Assembly: GCF_020283565.1 (NCBI RefSeq)
Contig: NC_060061.1
Coordinates: 43,561,362-43,625,361, forward strand
DNA: 64,000 nucleotides
Reading direction: 5' to 3'
From: Trifolium pratense
Lineage: Eukaryota; Streptophyta; Magnoliopsida; Fabales; Fabaceae
The stretch's first letter is position 1. Each line of letters begins with the position of its first letter. A program made the position numbers and the translations under genes. The notes under the pieces were generated by a model. It made no database searches. It was not told where the DNA came from and was given only the letters and a program-made list of their open reading frames with translations. This document shows, one piece after another, positions 38,201-51,074 of the stretch.

Positions 38201-38239
38201 TTGACTAGTTTCAGCAGAGTTGTCGGTTGAATCAGCCAT
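35219..38239 (-). CDS. CACTA second gene: TNPA/Ptta-like protein with Ulp1-like C48 protease domain
   Basis: Nine exons on the minus strand: 37964-38239, 37647-37874, 36983-37237, 36231-36901, 35954-36148, 35751-35855, 35583-35649, 35395-35490, 35219-35311. All have GT-AG borders and join without a stop into 661 aa. The N-terminal half (GPTMLKAIENVRKTG..., ECYGNNASHFKSYVA, WKDFKSRLTRTYI) matches the plant Ptta/En/Spm probable-transposase type. A coiled-coil-like stretch follows (EQLAAFKADLEAKFEEKLAQE). The C-terminal third looks like a Ulp1/SENP cysteine protease: GGHWQLII (His), KQYNSNDCGYYVM (Gln and nucleophile Cys). The place where the family has Asp (usually DSL) reads CSL. Likely roles are binding the subterminal repeats and, for the protease part, SUMO or related processing. 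The models come from eye-read splice sites. Neighbour: TNP2, 217 bp upstream. Confidence 0.85.
37265..37620. repeat. cagtttcagc-type tandem repeat in intron 2 of the CACTA second gene
   Basis: Irregular reiteration of agtttcag, cagcag and gcgcagttttag words almost fills the intron. The codon-like GCA/CAG phasing is not open across the region, and it is bounded by clean splice sites. Confidence 0.75.
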
Positions 38240-38456
38240 ATCGTATCTGTTTAAGTATTTAAACAATAATCAAAATAAAAGGAGAAAAGCAATTACATAA
38301 GCAGTAGCAGAAGTTTTTTTTTCAAAACATAAAAGCTAAAAACTAACAGTACATATTCAAAACATTACAGATGCATTACATAAACAGCACATCAAAACAT
38401 AATCAAAATAAAAGGAGAAAAGCAATGATATGCTAGCATCTGCAGCTTTTTCTTCT

Positions 38457-41400
38457 CTAATCCCATATTCCTTCGTCATGATCTAAACGAATAGCTGCAT
38501 GCACATCATCCTCTTCGTTTTCTTCAATGAAGGTAGGCACATCTGATGAGAAAGGAGGAATTTCGGAAATATCAAGCTCTTGATTTTCATAACTACCATG
38601 CACATTTTTTCCTTGTAGAACCACCGACCACCGTTCATTAGAAGGATCTTTGACATAAAACACTTGTTTTGCTTGGGATGCCATGATGAAAGGTTCGTCT
38701 TTATAAGCTAACTTGCAAAGATCAACTATTGTAAATCCTAATTCATCAATTCTCACACCATTGTTGATATCAATCCATTTACATTTGAATAAAGGCACTT
38801 TAAACACAACGTAATCAACCTCCCAGATCTCTTCAATCACCCCAAAGTAGGGTGTAGATGCCATAACCGGATTTTTATCTTTGGAACTAGAGAAGTGCAT
38901 GGACTCTGCCACAATCATAACCCCACTATTTTGCATGGTACTGCGGTCATCCTTTGATTTTGTATAAAAGGAAGTTTTGTTAATATCATATGCACTCCAA
39001 GTCAATATGTTACATTTAGGCTCATAGGACAACCACTTTATTGTATCGGAAACACTATCATCTTGGCAGACCTTTTCTTTAAACCACTCTGAGAATTTCT
39101 TATTATGCTCTCTTAACACCCATTTTTCATTCATCTTATCGTGCATTTTCTTTATGATGCTTTTGTGAGCAGACAAGTAAGGTTGAACTTCATCAGTGTT
39201 ATTCAATATATACAAATGCGCTTGAAGAATTATATCAATATGCATGCTCTTGACATTTAAACCTTGCGTGCCCACACCGTCACATCTTCCATCATGACGA
39301 GACTTGGGAACCCCTATAGCATCCACTTCTGACAAATAGTTTGAACAAAACTCAATAGCTTCTTCTGCAATGTACCTCTCAACAATCGAAGCTTCCGGAC
39401 GGTGTGGGTTTTTTGTATACCCTTTTAGGATCTTCATGTATCGCTCTATTGGATACATCCACCGTAAATAAATTGGGCCACACAATCTAATCTCCCTTAC
39501 TAGATGAACAATCAAATGAACCATAATGTCAAAAAATGAAGGAGGAAAATACATCTCCAATTGACACAAGATAACTGCAGCTTCGTTTTCCAACTCGTCT
39601 AACTTCAATGGATCAATTGCTTTACAACATATTGCATTGAAGAATAAGCACAACCTGCATATAGCTTTCCTAACATTATCGGGCAATATCCCACGAATAG
39701 CCACAGGTAGTAGTTGTTGCATCAAGACATGACAATCATGAGATTTTAAGCCGATTAATTTGAGATCTTTCATTGATACAAGGCTCTTGACATTTGACGA
39801 GTAACCATGTGGCACTTTGATACTTTGTAAACACTTGCAAAAACTTGTTTTCTCGTCTTTAGACAAAGTGTGACACGCGGGAGGCAAATATGTCTTGTCA
39901 TTGATTTTTTGTGGTAATAACTCTTGTCGTATACCCATCAAATCCATATCAAGACGAGCATGTGCACCATCTTTTGTCTTGCCTTTAATGTCGAGAAGTG
40001 TTCCAATTACACTATCACATACATTTTTCTCCACGTGCATCACATCAATACAATGTCTTACATCAAGACTAGACCAATATGGAAGATCAAAGAACACTGA
40101 CCTCTTTTTCCATATACTTTTCACAACAGGCTGCTTTTTCCTTTTGACACTTTCACTTTCGGCTTTTGGCACTTTCGCTTTTGGCACTCTCCCTTTTGGC
40201 TTTTGGCACTTTCCGAAGACAACATTAATGTCTCGTTGTCGTTCATAAACTTCCTCTCCAGTTAAGGGCGTTGGAGCAACACCATTCTCTTGGTCTCCGT
40301 CAAAAGCTTTTCGCAATCTACGATATGGATGATAACGATTTAGAAATTTTCGGTGGCCAAGATAAACAGTCTTCTTTCCATTTTTCAGTTGCTTATAACA
40401 TGTTTTTTTTTCACATATGGGACACGCATTATGCCCTTTAACGGAATACCCAGACAAATTGCCGTATGCCGGAAAGTCGTTGATGGTGCAAAACAACATG
40501 GCACGCATGTTGAACTGTTCACCAGAATACGAATCAAAAACATCCACTCCTTCCTCCCACAACACTTTCAAATCATCAATTAGTGGACTTAGATAAACAT
40601 CTATGTCATTTCCTGGTTGTCTTGGGCCTGAAATCATCATCGATAACATAATATATTTACGCTTCATGCACAACCAAGGAGATAGGTTGTAAATCATCAG
40701 GAGAACAGGCCATGAACTATGGTTAGTACTTTGATTACCAAACGGATTCATTCCATCAGTAGCAAGTCCAAGTCTAAGGTTTCTCGACTCTTTGCCAAAA
40801 TTTGGAAACAAAGAGTCAATTTTCTTCCATTGCAAAGAATCAGCTACATGGCGAATTTGGCCATCACATTTTCTCTCTTCTGCATGCCATCTAAGATTCT
40901 TTGCGTCATTTGCATTAGCAAACAATCTCTTGAACCTTGAAATTATTGGTAGGTACCATACGACTTTCGCGGGAGGACCCGTTTTGGTCACCTCATCATC
41001 ACTAGAATCACCATCTTTCTTTTTGTAGCGAGACGCCTTACATGTCGGACAATGATTATAGTTTACAAACTCTTTTCGGTATAATATACAATCATTAGGG
41101 CATGCATGTATCTTTTCATACTCCAAACCCATTGGACACAATACTTTTTTCGCCTCGTAATAACGATTTGGCATTACATTACCTTCTGGAAGCATTTGTA
41201 TCAACAATTCAAGCAATTCAGTGAAACTTTTGTCGGTCCACCCATTTTTTGCTTTCAAATTAAACAATTTTAACACCGCAGACAAACGGGTAAAATTTGT
41301 GCATCCCGGATACAATGGTTCATCCTTGTCACTGCATAAAGTTTCATACACATGCGCCCTCTTAAACGAATCTTCTCCAATATCACGCATCATGTCTTCC

Positions 41401-41711
41401 AGTCGATCATCGATATCCACACTACCACTTTCTCTATGGGACACACTTGGCGTTGCAACTACTTCACCGTGTCATATCCATTGTGTATAATTTTGACAAA
41501 TCCCGTCACAAATTAGATGATTCATGATTTCTTTCTTAGTACGTTTTGGTTCTTTATTTGCACAATTTATACACGGACATAGAAAAAGTGGAGGAAATTC
41601 AGGAGGAGGACGTTCTAGTTCAGCATTACTTTCCGCAAACTGTAGAAATTCCATCACTCCATGTCTGTACTCAGTACTTAATCGATTAGCTCTCATCCAA
41701 CTACGGTCCAT
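38457..41711 (-). CDS. CACTA TNP2-type transposase with one in-frame stop
   Basis: A single-exon minus-strand frame from MDRSWM (41711) to 38457 would give 1,084 aa, right for plant TNP2. The N-terminus has the transposase-associated domain with its C-x2-C (FLCPCINCAN). The transposase core includes CPNDC, YRKEF, CPTC and ATDGMNPFGN, then a CACTA-specific stretch with LPYWSSLDVRHCIDVMHVEKN. DUF4218 (YLRWMYPIERYMKILKGY) and DUF4216 (VPLFKCKW...) follow. One TGA at 41472-41474 interrupts QWI*HGE; the family has Trp there (WHGE), so a single TGG-to-TGA change explains it. The frame either side is otherwise open for 995 codons. As read, only readthrough or re-initiation would give product. An ATG upstream at 41735 is in frame, but MDRSWM is the family's usual start. 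Confidence 0.9.
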
Positions 41712-41749
41712 ACCTACGTTTCGAAATTTATGCATTCTAAGTTAAAGGA

Positions 41750-42715
41750 ATGACTAGGTTGTTACTATTGCGAAACATTCTCTCGCCCTATTTTAATAAA
41801 AATTCATAGCCTATAACAGAATGACTAGATTATGCATTCTATTTTAATAAAAATTCATAGCCTATAGCTTCTATGTTTTGAAATAGAATCGGTACCTGTA
41901 GATGAGACCGTGATTGAACCTTCTAACTTCAAACAAAGATGACAACACCAAAAAAGAGCAACACCAGCCCCTGCACAGCACAAGCAACACGCAGGAGCAG
42001 CAATCACCGCCTAACGCAGGAGCAGCAATCACCGCCTAACACAGCAACCCCTGCACAGCACAAGCATTACATATCATCTATGAAGTAAAAAATAATCAAA
42101 ATAGCAGCAAAATAAATATCATAAACAGAAATGACCATATATCTTTTTACTTTTCATTAAATCTCATGCTAAAGTGACCTACACAGACCTACACAGACTT
42201 CCAAATCTCATGCAAATTTGTATTTTTATATTGACATTCTCATCATCAAGCCATCAAGCAGAAGAAGAATGAAAACCCACACAAAAAAACACAGACCCAC
42301 ACAGAAATGAACATCACAGACCCACGAAAACGACGTGAATGAAAACGAATGAAAACCCAAGCGAATGAAAACGAATGAACAAGAATGAAAATGAATGAAA
42401 ACGAAAACGAATGAAATTTGGAGGAAGTTTGATTTATTCATACCTTTACCGAATAAAAACGAAGAAATTTGGAGGCGAATCAAGCATTCTAGGGTTTGGA
42501 GAATGAAACCGAATGAAATTGGAGAGATTGGAGAATGGAGAATGGAGAATGGAGAGATTGGAGAATGATTGGGAAATTGGAGTGTTTGATTTGAAGAACT
42601 TGGGACGATTTGGAAGAACTTGGGACGATTGAGAATGGAGAGTTTGCAGTGGGAGGGAGATTGAACGCGTATGAAAATTGGGAATGAAAATGACAATATG
42701 AAAAATATAATAACA
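41750..42715. other. CACTA 5' interior (promoter and leader side)
   Basis: Upstream of the transposase on the minus strand. It holds duplicated 'cgcaggagcagcaatcaccg' units (about 41990-42050) and a 'gaatgaaaacga' array (about 42330-42420) followed by 'ggagaatggaga' repeats to about 42560. Frames here are repeat translation. The transposase promoter should lie here but is not recognisable. Confidence 0.55.
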
Positions 42716-42719
42716 CTAT

Positions 42720-43049
42720 TAGGATTCCACTACCGGTGAATCCTAGATCGGTAGTGAAAAGTGGGAATATGAAAAAAATAATAACACTATTAGGATTCCA
42801 CTACCGGTGAATCCTAGATCGGTAGTGGAAGATAATTAAAACAAATTTGTACGTAATTACGACATTGCCACCGTGTCTACTTTCCACTACGGATTTAGCA
42901 AAGCCGGTAGTGAAATCCCTTGTCTCTGAACTTTCCACTACCGTTTTAAAAATATCAGTAGTGGAATCCTTTGGTCAAATGTATTTCACTACTGGTATTC
43001 ACATACCGGTAGTGGTATCTCCAAACCAAAAGTCATTTTTCTACTAGTG
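42720..43049. repeat. Right subterminal repeat array of the CACTA element
   Basis: Contains the same ccactaccgg/ccggtagtgg words as the left end, with two near-identical units (about 42720-42765 and 42792-42835), then pairs around 42880-43020. It ends at the terminal CTACTAGTG. Confidence 0.9.
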
Positions 43050-43052
43050 TAT

Positions 43053-44310
43053 GGTGGTTGTGACTAAGGTCAATTTTCTCTCAACCTCGCAAATTTCTTT
43101 TTAGTATGTGGCAAAACCAGTCATCTAGAGATCACATTTTAATAGTAGCAATTTCTCATATACGTACGTAGCCTACGAAACATAAAATTAAAAAAAAATT
43201 AATAATTTAAGCCCATTATAAATTTTTAAAGTACAATAAAGACGATTTGACATCATGAGATAAAATTTGTAGACTATAATTCATAGCATTGACGCTTATT
43301 ATATCTACTTAAAGTGAGGTAAAATTACTTGTCATAATATGTTTGAAAACTATATTTGTATAATTTGGAAATAGACGGAGTAGTAATATGAATTCCTACT
43401 ACATTGTACAGACTTGCAGTTATTTTAGGTATCATTGATAAATATGTGTCGTATTTAAAAATTCATATATTTTTTATATATTCCTCTTTTGATACAAATT
43501 GCCTTTAACTTGATGGAGTAAATTAGTAATTTCATTAGTATCTCATTTAACTAACTTTATTAATTATTATAACATTATTTAATTAAAATTTGGCAAAAAA
43601 TATATAAAAAAGACATTGCAAAATGACACCAAACCAGAAACAATTAAAACAATAATGCAATACCACCTCACCTTCGGCACTATTGATAAATATGTGCGCA
43701 GGTACCACCTCCTCCTTCACAACGGGTACAACCGCCATCTACCAACCAACAGTGCATACCTTACCAACAACCTTATCGTGCAGATTTCAGGTCCAGATTA
43801 CCTACCTTAAACATCTTCTAGAAGAGGGTATCAATTAAACTCCTCAATTTAACTAACCGGTCTTCTTCTATTCATCATTCCTTTCAAAGGCCAACCTTTT
43901 TGGTTGATATATTAGCTAAACAAGACTCAATATCCGATAAGAATTGTCCCATCAGAAATAATTTTCTTGAATAATATCTTAATTTATTTTATTGTAATTT
44001 TATTAAGAGTTTTGCTATTTAAAGCGAAATTAGATTCACGAATGCATAATTCACCAAAAAAAAATTCACGAATGCATTACGAATTAATTGTTGCCATTAG
44101 ATCTTGTCCGTTTGTCAACATACATGAGGGGTTGATGAAATTAAATACTTATCTATAATATAAAGCTTCTTGTCGTGATACCGTCGTGATAAAACCATTC
44201 GTGATAAATAGCTTTTCCTTTTCTTAATGTCCTCCTTGTATTGGATTGTCAAGATTTTCTAATTCTTCATTCAAATTCAATTAGTTAATAAATGCGTAAT
44301 TTATAAAATT
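43053..44310. other. Intergenic stretch between CACTA and copia elements
   Basis: No gene is supported. About 43840-43990 resembles about 51430-51560, and 44210-44310 resembles about 51630-51690 plus 51965-51990. This is the left half of a diverged older copy of the duplicated block, cut by the copia element. A C-rich 64-codon frame at 43616-43810 is of unknown meaning. Confidence 0.5.
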
Positions 44311-44507
44311 TGTATGAATAATATGTAATGAATGTCCATTATTGTGTAGGTTTTCTTGTCCCCTAATTGTGTCCTATAAATAGGACCCTTTGTTATAATG
44401 TAATACACACCTTGAATAGAACAATACAATAGTCTATTCTCTCTTCTCTTTCTCTCCTTCATCTATTCTTCCATATTATTGTTCATGCTTAGAAATTGTT
44501 CATAACA
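44311..44507 (+). repeat. 5' LTR of the copia element
   Basis: Short LTR with a TATA-like cctataaatagg (about 44370-44385). It lacks one T of the TGTTATG start present in the other LTR. Confidence 0.88.
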
Positions 44508-44683
44508 CGTTATCAGCACGATAGTCTCTCCCCTTTCAAGAAAGGTATAGCAACAAAGGGAAGTGACAATTTTATTTTATGTATGATTTTTTTTATTCTA
44601 TTCTTTCAGATAATTTTTTGTCTTCTTGTTTTTTTTATATTGATTCACAAACCTTCGATCCAGAAGTATCGTGGTGAAATTTT

Positions 44684-44880
44684 TGAAATATGAATCCCGA
44701 AGATTCATAGTATGATAAAATTTTAAAATATGAATCTTGAAGATTCATATTATGATGAAATTTTAAAATATGAATCCTGAAGATTCATGGTGTGATAAAT
44801 TTTAAAATATGAATCCTGAAGATTCATAGTATGATGAAATTTTAAAATATGAATCCTGAAGATTCATAGATATAAGTAAA
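44684..44880. repeat. Tandem ~44-bp repeat in the copia leader
   Basis: Four to five units, each with 'aaatatgaatcctgaagatt' and 'catagtatgatgaaatttt'. Related cctgaagaa/cccgaagaac phrases are scattered through the rest of the element to about 50290. Confidence 0.8.
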
Positions 44881-45492
44881 ATGAACATCAATCCCTGAAG
44901 GATTGGATAAATAACTGATTGAATATATATTTGATCCGTTATACAGTTCTTAAACAATTTTAAAATCAATTTGTATTACCCACGAATTCCTGAAGAATTC
45001 ATTACGGATACATCTTTGAAGGATTGTACAATTAGATATATTATAATATAACGAAGAATATGGATTATTCTTATGAGGATTGCATAAAGGATTATTCTTA
45101 CATTATAACAATATTATATAGTTCCTGAAGAACTTAAAAGAAAAATCAAATTATTTCTTAAGAATTCCAGAAGAATTCAATATACATATGCATCCCTAAA
45201 GGATAGTTTTACCAATTTTTATAAAATTTTGGCAATTTACAATTTTCAATGAATTTATTTATTTATTTCTATATTGTACAAAACATAAAAAATGTATATC
45301 ATATGCCAATTTTGTTATCAATACGTTATATGCCAATTTATTTTAATTTTTTCAATAAGTTACTAATTAATCTTATTCATAACATAGGTTACATTATAAT
45401 TATAATTAAGTTACTATTTAATTTGTATTATAAATTTTCAGTACGTTACATTACATTAGTATTAATAAAAAAAATAATTGGAATTAATTTTT

Positions 45493-46712
45493 GGGTAAAT
45501 GATCATTTACCCCCCTACAAAATAAGCAAATTTTCGTTTACCCCCCTATGCAAATTTTTTTTCTGTTTACCCCCCTGCAAAAAATAGATTCACTCATTTT
45601 GCCCCCCGTGTGTGCAGCAGGACATGTGAATGTGCAAATCTAATGACATGGCTTGTACACGTGGAAAAAATAATTAATATTTATTTTTTAAAATTCACGT
45701 CAGATAATATATTTTTTTTAAAAAAAAAAAATTCCTACAAAATAAAAAAATGGATTTTTTTTTTCCCAAAACCAAAAAAAACCTACAAATAAATTTTTTT
45801 CCTACAAAATTTTTTAAAACAATTTCTGCAAAAAAAGTAATTTTTTTTCCTACAAAGAATTTAAAAAAATTTCCAACAAAAAAAAAATGAATTTTCTTAT
45901 TTTGCTCCCAAAATAAATATTTACTCCAAAATAAAGTTTATTTTCAAAATAAAAATTTTAAAGATTTATTTTCAAATCTTTTTGAATTAAAAAAACATGA
46001 TCTTTATTTTTTAAAAACAAAACATTATTTTTTTGTTAATCTCTTTGAATTAAAAAAAATAGAAAAATAAGTTTTATTCGTATTTTTCTCTTATACCAAA
46101 ATCATTTGTCCTAGAACAAGAAAAATAGAAGGAAGCAGAAGACAATAACGAAGTAGAAGAAGATTCCGGTGATTGAAGAAGATGACGACGAATATGATCA
46201 CGACGGTGGAAGCAAACCGGCGAAGATTCTGTTTTTTTTAAATCAAAAAGATTTGAAAATAATTTTTTAATATCTTTATTTTGAAAATAAACTTTATTTG
46301 GGAGAAAAATATGAAAATTCGTTTTTTTATTTTAGGAAAAAAATAATAATTTTGTACGAAAAAAACTATTTGTAGGAATTTTTTAAAATTTTGTAGGGAA
46401 AAAAATTTTATTTGTAGGATTTTCTTTTTATTTTGGAAAAAAATTCGTTTTATTAATTTTGTAGGAAAAAAAATAAAATTTTTTTTTTTGAAAAAAATAT
46501 TATCTGACGTTGAAGTTAAAAATAAATATAAATGTTTTTTTCCACGTGTACAAGTCACGTCAGCAAATTTGCACAATCACATGTCCTGCTGTACACACAG
46601 GGGGCAAAATGAGTGAATCTATTTTTTGCAGGGGGGTAAACAGAAAAAAAATCTGCATAGGGGGTAAACGAAAATTTGCTTATTTTGCAGGGGGGTAAAT
46701 GATCATTTACCC
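45493..46712. mobile_element. Mutator-like long-TIR element nested in the copia element, 1,220 bp
   Basis: Both ends begin with the palindrome GGGTAAATGATCATTTACCC and stay inverted copies for about 200 bases (cccccc blocks, attcactcattttgcccc, catgtcctgctg). The exact 9-bp target duplication TTAATTTTT at 45484-45492 and 46713-46721 is the Mutator signature. The A/T-rich interior has no transposase. Confidence 0.88.
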
Positions 46713-49700
46713 TTAATTTTTTTATTTGACCATGTTTATTTTGCTTATCTAAGTATTTGCTTAATTTTATTATTTGATGATAGTATATATCAATGATAAA
46801 TGAATGAAAAATCATTCCCAGAAGTGAATGAAGTCCAACCCATTGATGTTACTCCATTCCCGGAAGTGAATGTAGCAACACACGATTACCATGGACAAAA
46901 TTGTGGCCATCATTGAGGTAATAGTCATGGCCGTGTTAATTTTAAAAGTCCGGCTTCTCGCTAGAATTGAAAGAAAAAAAAGGAAAAGTAGACAAATTAG
47001 CAAAACTAATGAAAATATATGTGATATTAGCTAGTTCCCGAAGAACTAATTAAAGAATAAAAAGGGAAAACCTTAATATTGAAGCATCTTTGAATGATTT
47101 CTCAAAGAATAAAATTTTCTTGAAGAAATTATGAAGATTATTATGATCATTATATGAAGATCACTTGTGATATAGTTCTTGAAAAGCTAAAGCTTTAATA
47201 TTAGCGCATCTTTGATGGATTGCTCAAAGAATATGGATTTTCTTAACCAATATTATGAAAGATTGTAAAATTGTGTTTTTCTCTAGCCATTCTGAATAGA
47301 GATTTGTTGTTGAGTTCCTGAAGAACTAATTTTTGTTTACAACATGATTAAAGTCCATATGATCTATTTGATCTTAGTATAAATTGGACCAAAATTAAAA
47401 GAACAATTATGTATGTCTCTTGAATATGCTCATGAAGTAGCAAACTTATGAAAATAATTTCAAAAAAATATTTGATTAATCATATTTTAGATTGGTACAA
47501 TTTCAATAATTATCAATTGAAATGTGAAAGTTTTTACATGATAATTCGACTTTTTTCTCGATGTACAACTTAGTAAGATCTCTATCTATCTATTTTATAT
47601 TTTACTATGAGGTAGACGATTATTATTCCCTATGAAATATATGCCTAAGAAAAAAGTTACATTTAGCTTTTTATACATTAAACTTTTTTTTTTTTCAAAT
47701 TATAATTTTTATATATATATACGAACGATAATTACACTTGAATGGAAGGCAAACGGGCAACAAGCTGCGCCGCTAACCCTTTTTGAATGGCAAAACCATT
47801 AATTGTTAATTACTGGTGATTATGTTAATTACTGGCAACAAGCTGCACCATTAAACTTTGAATTTATTTTATGGTGATTATGTTTTCTTAAGCTTTGAAT
47901 ACAATTATTTTCTTAATTACTTATAATTATAATTCGGTTACAGTTTGTAAATATAAACTGATTTTAATTATTCCGGTTACATATTTAAATCAATTGATTG
48001 ATTTTAATTTTAAAATCTTTTAATTGTTACTATATTTTAATTTCTAATTCTACTGAAATCCACATAAAAAATTTTTTGTTATACTTTATTTTTACTCTTT
48101 TAATTCTCATACAAATAAATTATTACTATTTTTTTATTGTGTTCCACCGAAAAGATTTTTTACTCTTATTTTTTACTCTTTTAATTCTACTGATATCTTT
48201 TTTATTGCGTCAATGCATTCTCATATTTGTTTAGCTTGAAAATATTCATCGATACTACTATTCATGAAAAATTAAATTTTATATTTGGTAGTACGAAAAT
48301 TATTGAAGACTCCAGAAGAGTCAATGCATTGTTATATCGAGAAACAAAGTTGCACTTTGCTAATGTATTTTATATTTTAAGTCTTAAAGAAATTTGTTAC
48401 CGAAGGATATTCACATAAATGAATATCATATTGAAACAAGAAACGACGGAGATATTTTATCTCTATATTACGAGACATATTATCAACTTTTATCTCTAGT
48501 TTGTGGTGTACTTATGATATTAGTGCAACTTAAGCACATGTTTAAGTAAACCAGAAGTTTACAATTTAAATTATATTAAGTTTGTAATTGGCATGATCGG
48601 ATGGGTCATCCCGTATCTATTATGATGTGAAATATAAAATAATTTTATATGAATTGAAGGGCCTGAAATTTCTTCAATCTAATAATTTTTATGTGTTACT
48701 AGTTCCCGAATAAAGTTGATAAATTAAGTAAATGAACATCTTTTATTTTTTAGAATATATATAAGGTGATATTTGTAAATCAATACACCGATCATGTGGA
48801 CCGATTAGATTCCTAAAATTTTAATTGATGCATCAACTAAATGGTCACATGTATGTTTGTTATAAACTCACAACCAGAAGTTTGTGAGATTATTTTTAAG
48901 AGATCGTTTTATATATATTATTCTAGAAAATATTTGATAAATATCATATGTTAATTGAAATTTATACCAAACATCTTGTGAAATATGTTCATACAAACAA
49001 AACAATAATGGACCTGAAGATTCATTCTAAGTTATAGTTGGGAACACTCAAACATGTATGTTGAGATATTGAATAGCATCATGCCAACAAATTATTATAT
49101 ACATAAGCTCTCCCCTAATTTATTTGAATTTTAGTTTATAAACCTATTTTCCCATATAATTAAACATTTTTGGATGTGTTGGGTACGTTTCAATTGCTCC
49201 AATATAATGCATTTAAATGGGTAGTAAAAGAATATTGGGAAAATAATTTTTATATGAATCTCCAAAGTGAGCCAATAATTGGAGATCTTTTTACAGCTTT
49301 ATGGGCTGATTATCAATTGGTGAATTAGTTTTCCCAATATTAGGGGGAGATAATAAGCATCTAAAAATATGAACTAGAAGTTCAATTGAAATGTTTTGAA
49401 ATAAATTAATAATTGTTATTTTGATCCTCTTAGAAATCAATATGAACCAGAAGTTCAAAAGATAACTCATTTGCAAAGTTTATGAAATCAATCAACAGCT
49501 GCTAATGCTCCAATAAAAATGAATGTCCCTGTTGGACAATCTAATATTGCAAATGATTCCTAACCACGCGTGAAGCATGGTAAGCAAATCGGTTCCAAAG
49601 ATAAAAATCCTCAAACAAGAAAATGAGCTAAAAACAAAGATGACCCGAGTGACGATATGAAAATAGTATTTGACATAATCAGTTCCAAAAGAACTTATCA

Positions 49701-51074
49701 GGTACCTGTAATTTAAGAAAATATAGAGATCTCGACAAACTATGTCATGAATGGAATACGATGGAACCGAGATGAAGTCAACGTTGACAATATTTTTGCA
49801 CATAATAAAGCGCTATATATGTGATAAATGAAAATGAGGATCATAAATCAAAGTCTATTAAAGATTATAGACAATGAAATGATTGACTAAATAAGATAGA
49901 CGCAATGGATACAAAATTAAACTAGCTTTGCAAATCGAAATGTTTTTGGACCAGTAGTCCATTTCATCTGCAGATGGAGATAAATCGATATGAATAAGTT
50001 TTCAAGAGAAAAATAATAAAAACAAAATGTTTAGAGTTTGAATTGTTATTCAAGTATATTGATAAATGTCAATCATTGATTTCAAGAAGCATATTCACCT
50101 GAAGTGAATTCAAAAAATTAATTAAGTTGAGTAGCATCTGAAATACTCAATTCATTTGAAATATGTGTTTTAACGTATTTTACTGGCTCACTTGATAATG
50201 ATGATCCCTGAAGGATTTAGTTATATTTGACAATGAATTATTTATATCTGAGGCTTAAATTAATGATAAAATATCATCTAGACTCCCGAAGAGCTTATGA
50301 GATATTCTCATTTAAATTTATAATTTAAATAAGATTATATAGCAAAAGTATTAAAACAGTTTGACATTGACAAATCTAATTTGTTGTATACTAAAAATGG
50401 TTGCAATGTCATTTGATGTGTCATGCCTCAAGAAAATGATGAACAATTTGAATTGGTCCTGAAGTACCATATCTTAATTCAATTAAGCTCACTAATATAT
50501 TTGCTATAATTTCGTAGTATTTTATTTTTGCCTATTCATCCAACCCAAATATTGAAGTAAAGCAAAACATAGAATTATTTATACTTTAAAGAAACAACAA
50601 TATCATCCAATCATGTGAAGATTTTAGCATTACATCAAGCAAGCTGAGAAGATGTTTTTGTTGAGGATTGTAATTCAACACATACAAGAAATTCGTTGTT
50701 TTATTACAAAATGATGGTTCCTGCAACAACTCAACATGAAGATAATTTCAGACGCAGTGCTAATTTAGAGAAGAGTATAATAAAGAAGATATGACAAAAT
50801 TTTCTACAGAGTCAACTTTTAGTAAAACTTTGGAGCAGTTAGTACAGAAGATTATTTGATTTTTCATCTCATGTATAATAATTGTCTTTATGAGGGGGAG
50901 ATATAAATATGTTCTGCACTCTTTTTCCCTTCACCGTGGTTTTGTCCCACTGGGTTTTCCTGGTAAGGTTTTTAATGAAGCAGTTCACACACAAATGATG
51001 ATGTACTCTTTTTCCTTCACTAGGGTTTTTTTTTTTTAGAGAAAGAATACCCTTCATGGACATTCAAGGGGGAG

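Larger units (their letters stand above)
33922..43049 (-). mobile_element. CACTA (En/Spm) DNA transposon, 9,128 bp, structurally complete
   Basis: The left terminus is CACTAGTGCAGAAAGGGG and the right terminus is the inverse of CACTAGTAGAAAAATG. The 3-bp target duplication TAT lies on both sides (33919-33921 and 43050-43052), as expected for CACTA. Both genes read on the minus strand: TNP2-type transposase (38457-41711) then a TNPA/Ptta-Ulp1 gene (35219-38239). Both ends carry dense subterminal CCACTACCGG/CCGGTAGTGG repeats. The element would be autonomous but for one stop codon in the transposase. Confidence 0.95.

Noticed and set aside
39895..41028. Plus-strand frames opposite the CACTA transposase
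   Set aside because: Antisense shadows of the long minus-strand transposase frame.
43616..43810. C-rich 64-codon frame
   Set aside because: Composition is unlike its surroundings, but no motif, start context or splice partner was found.
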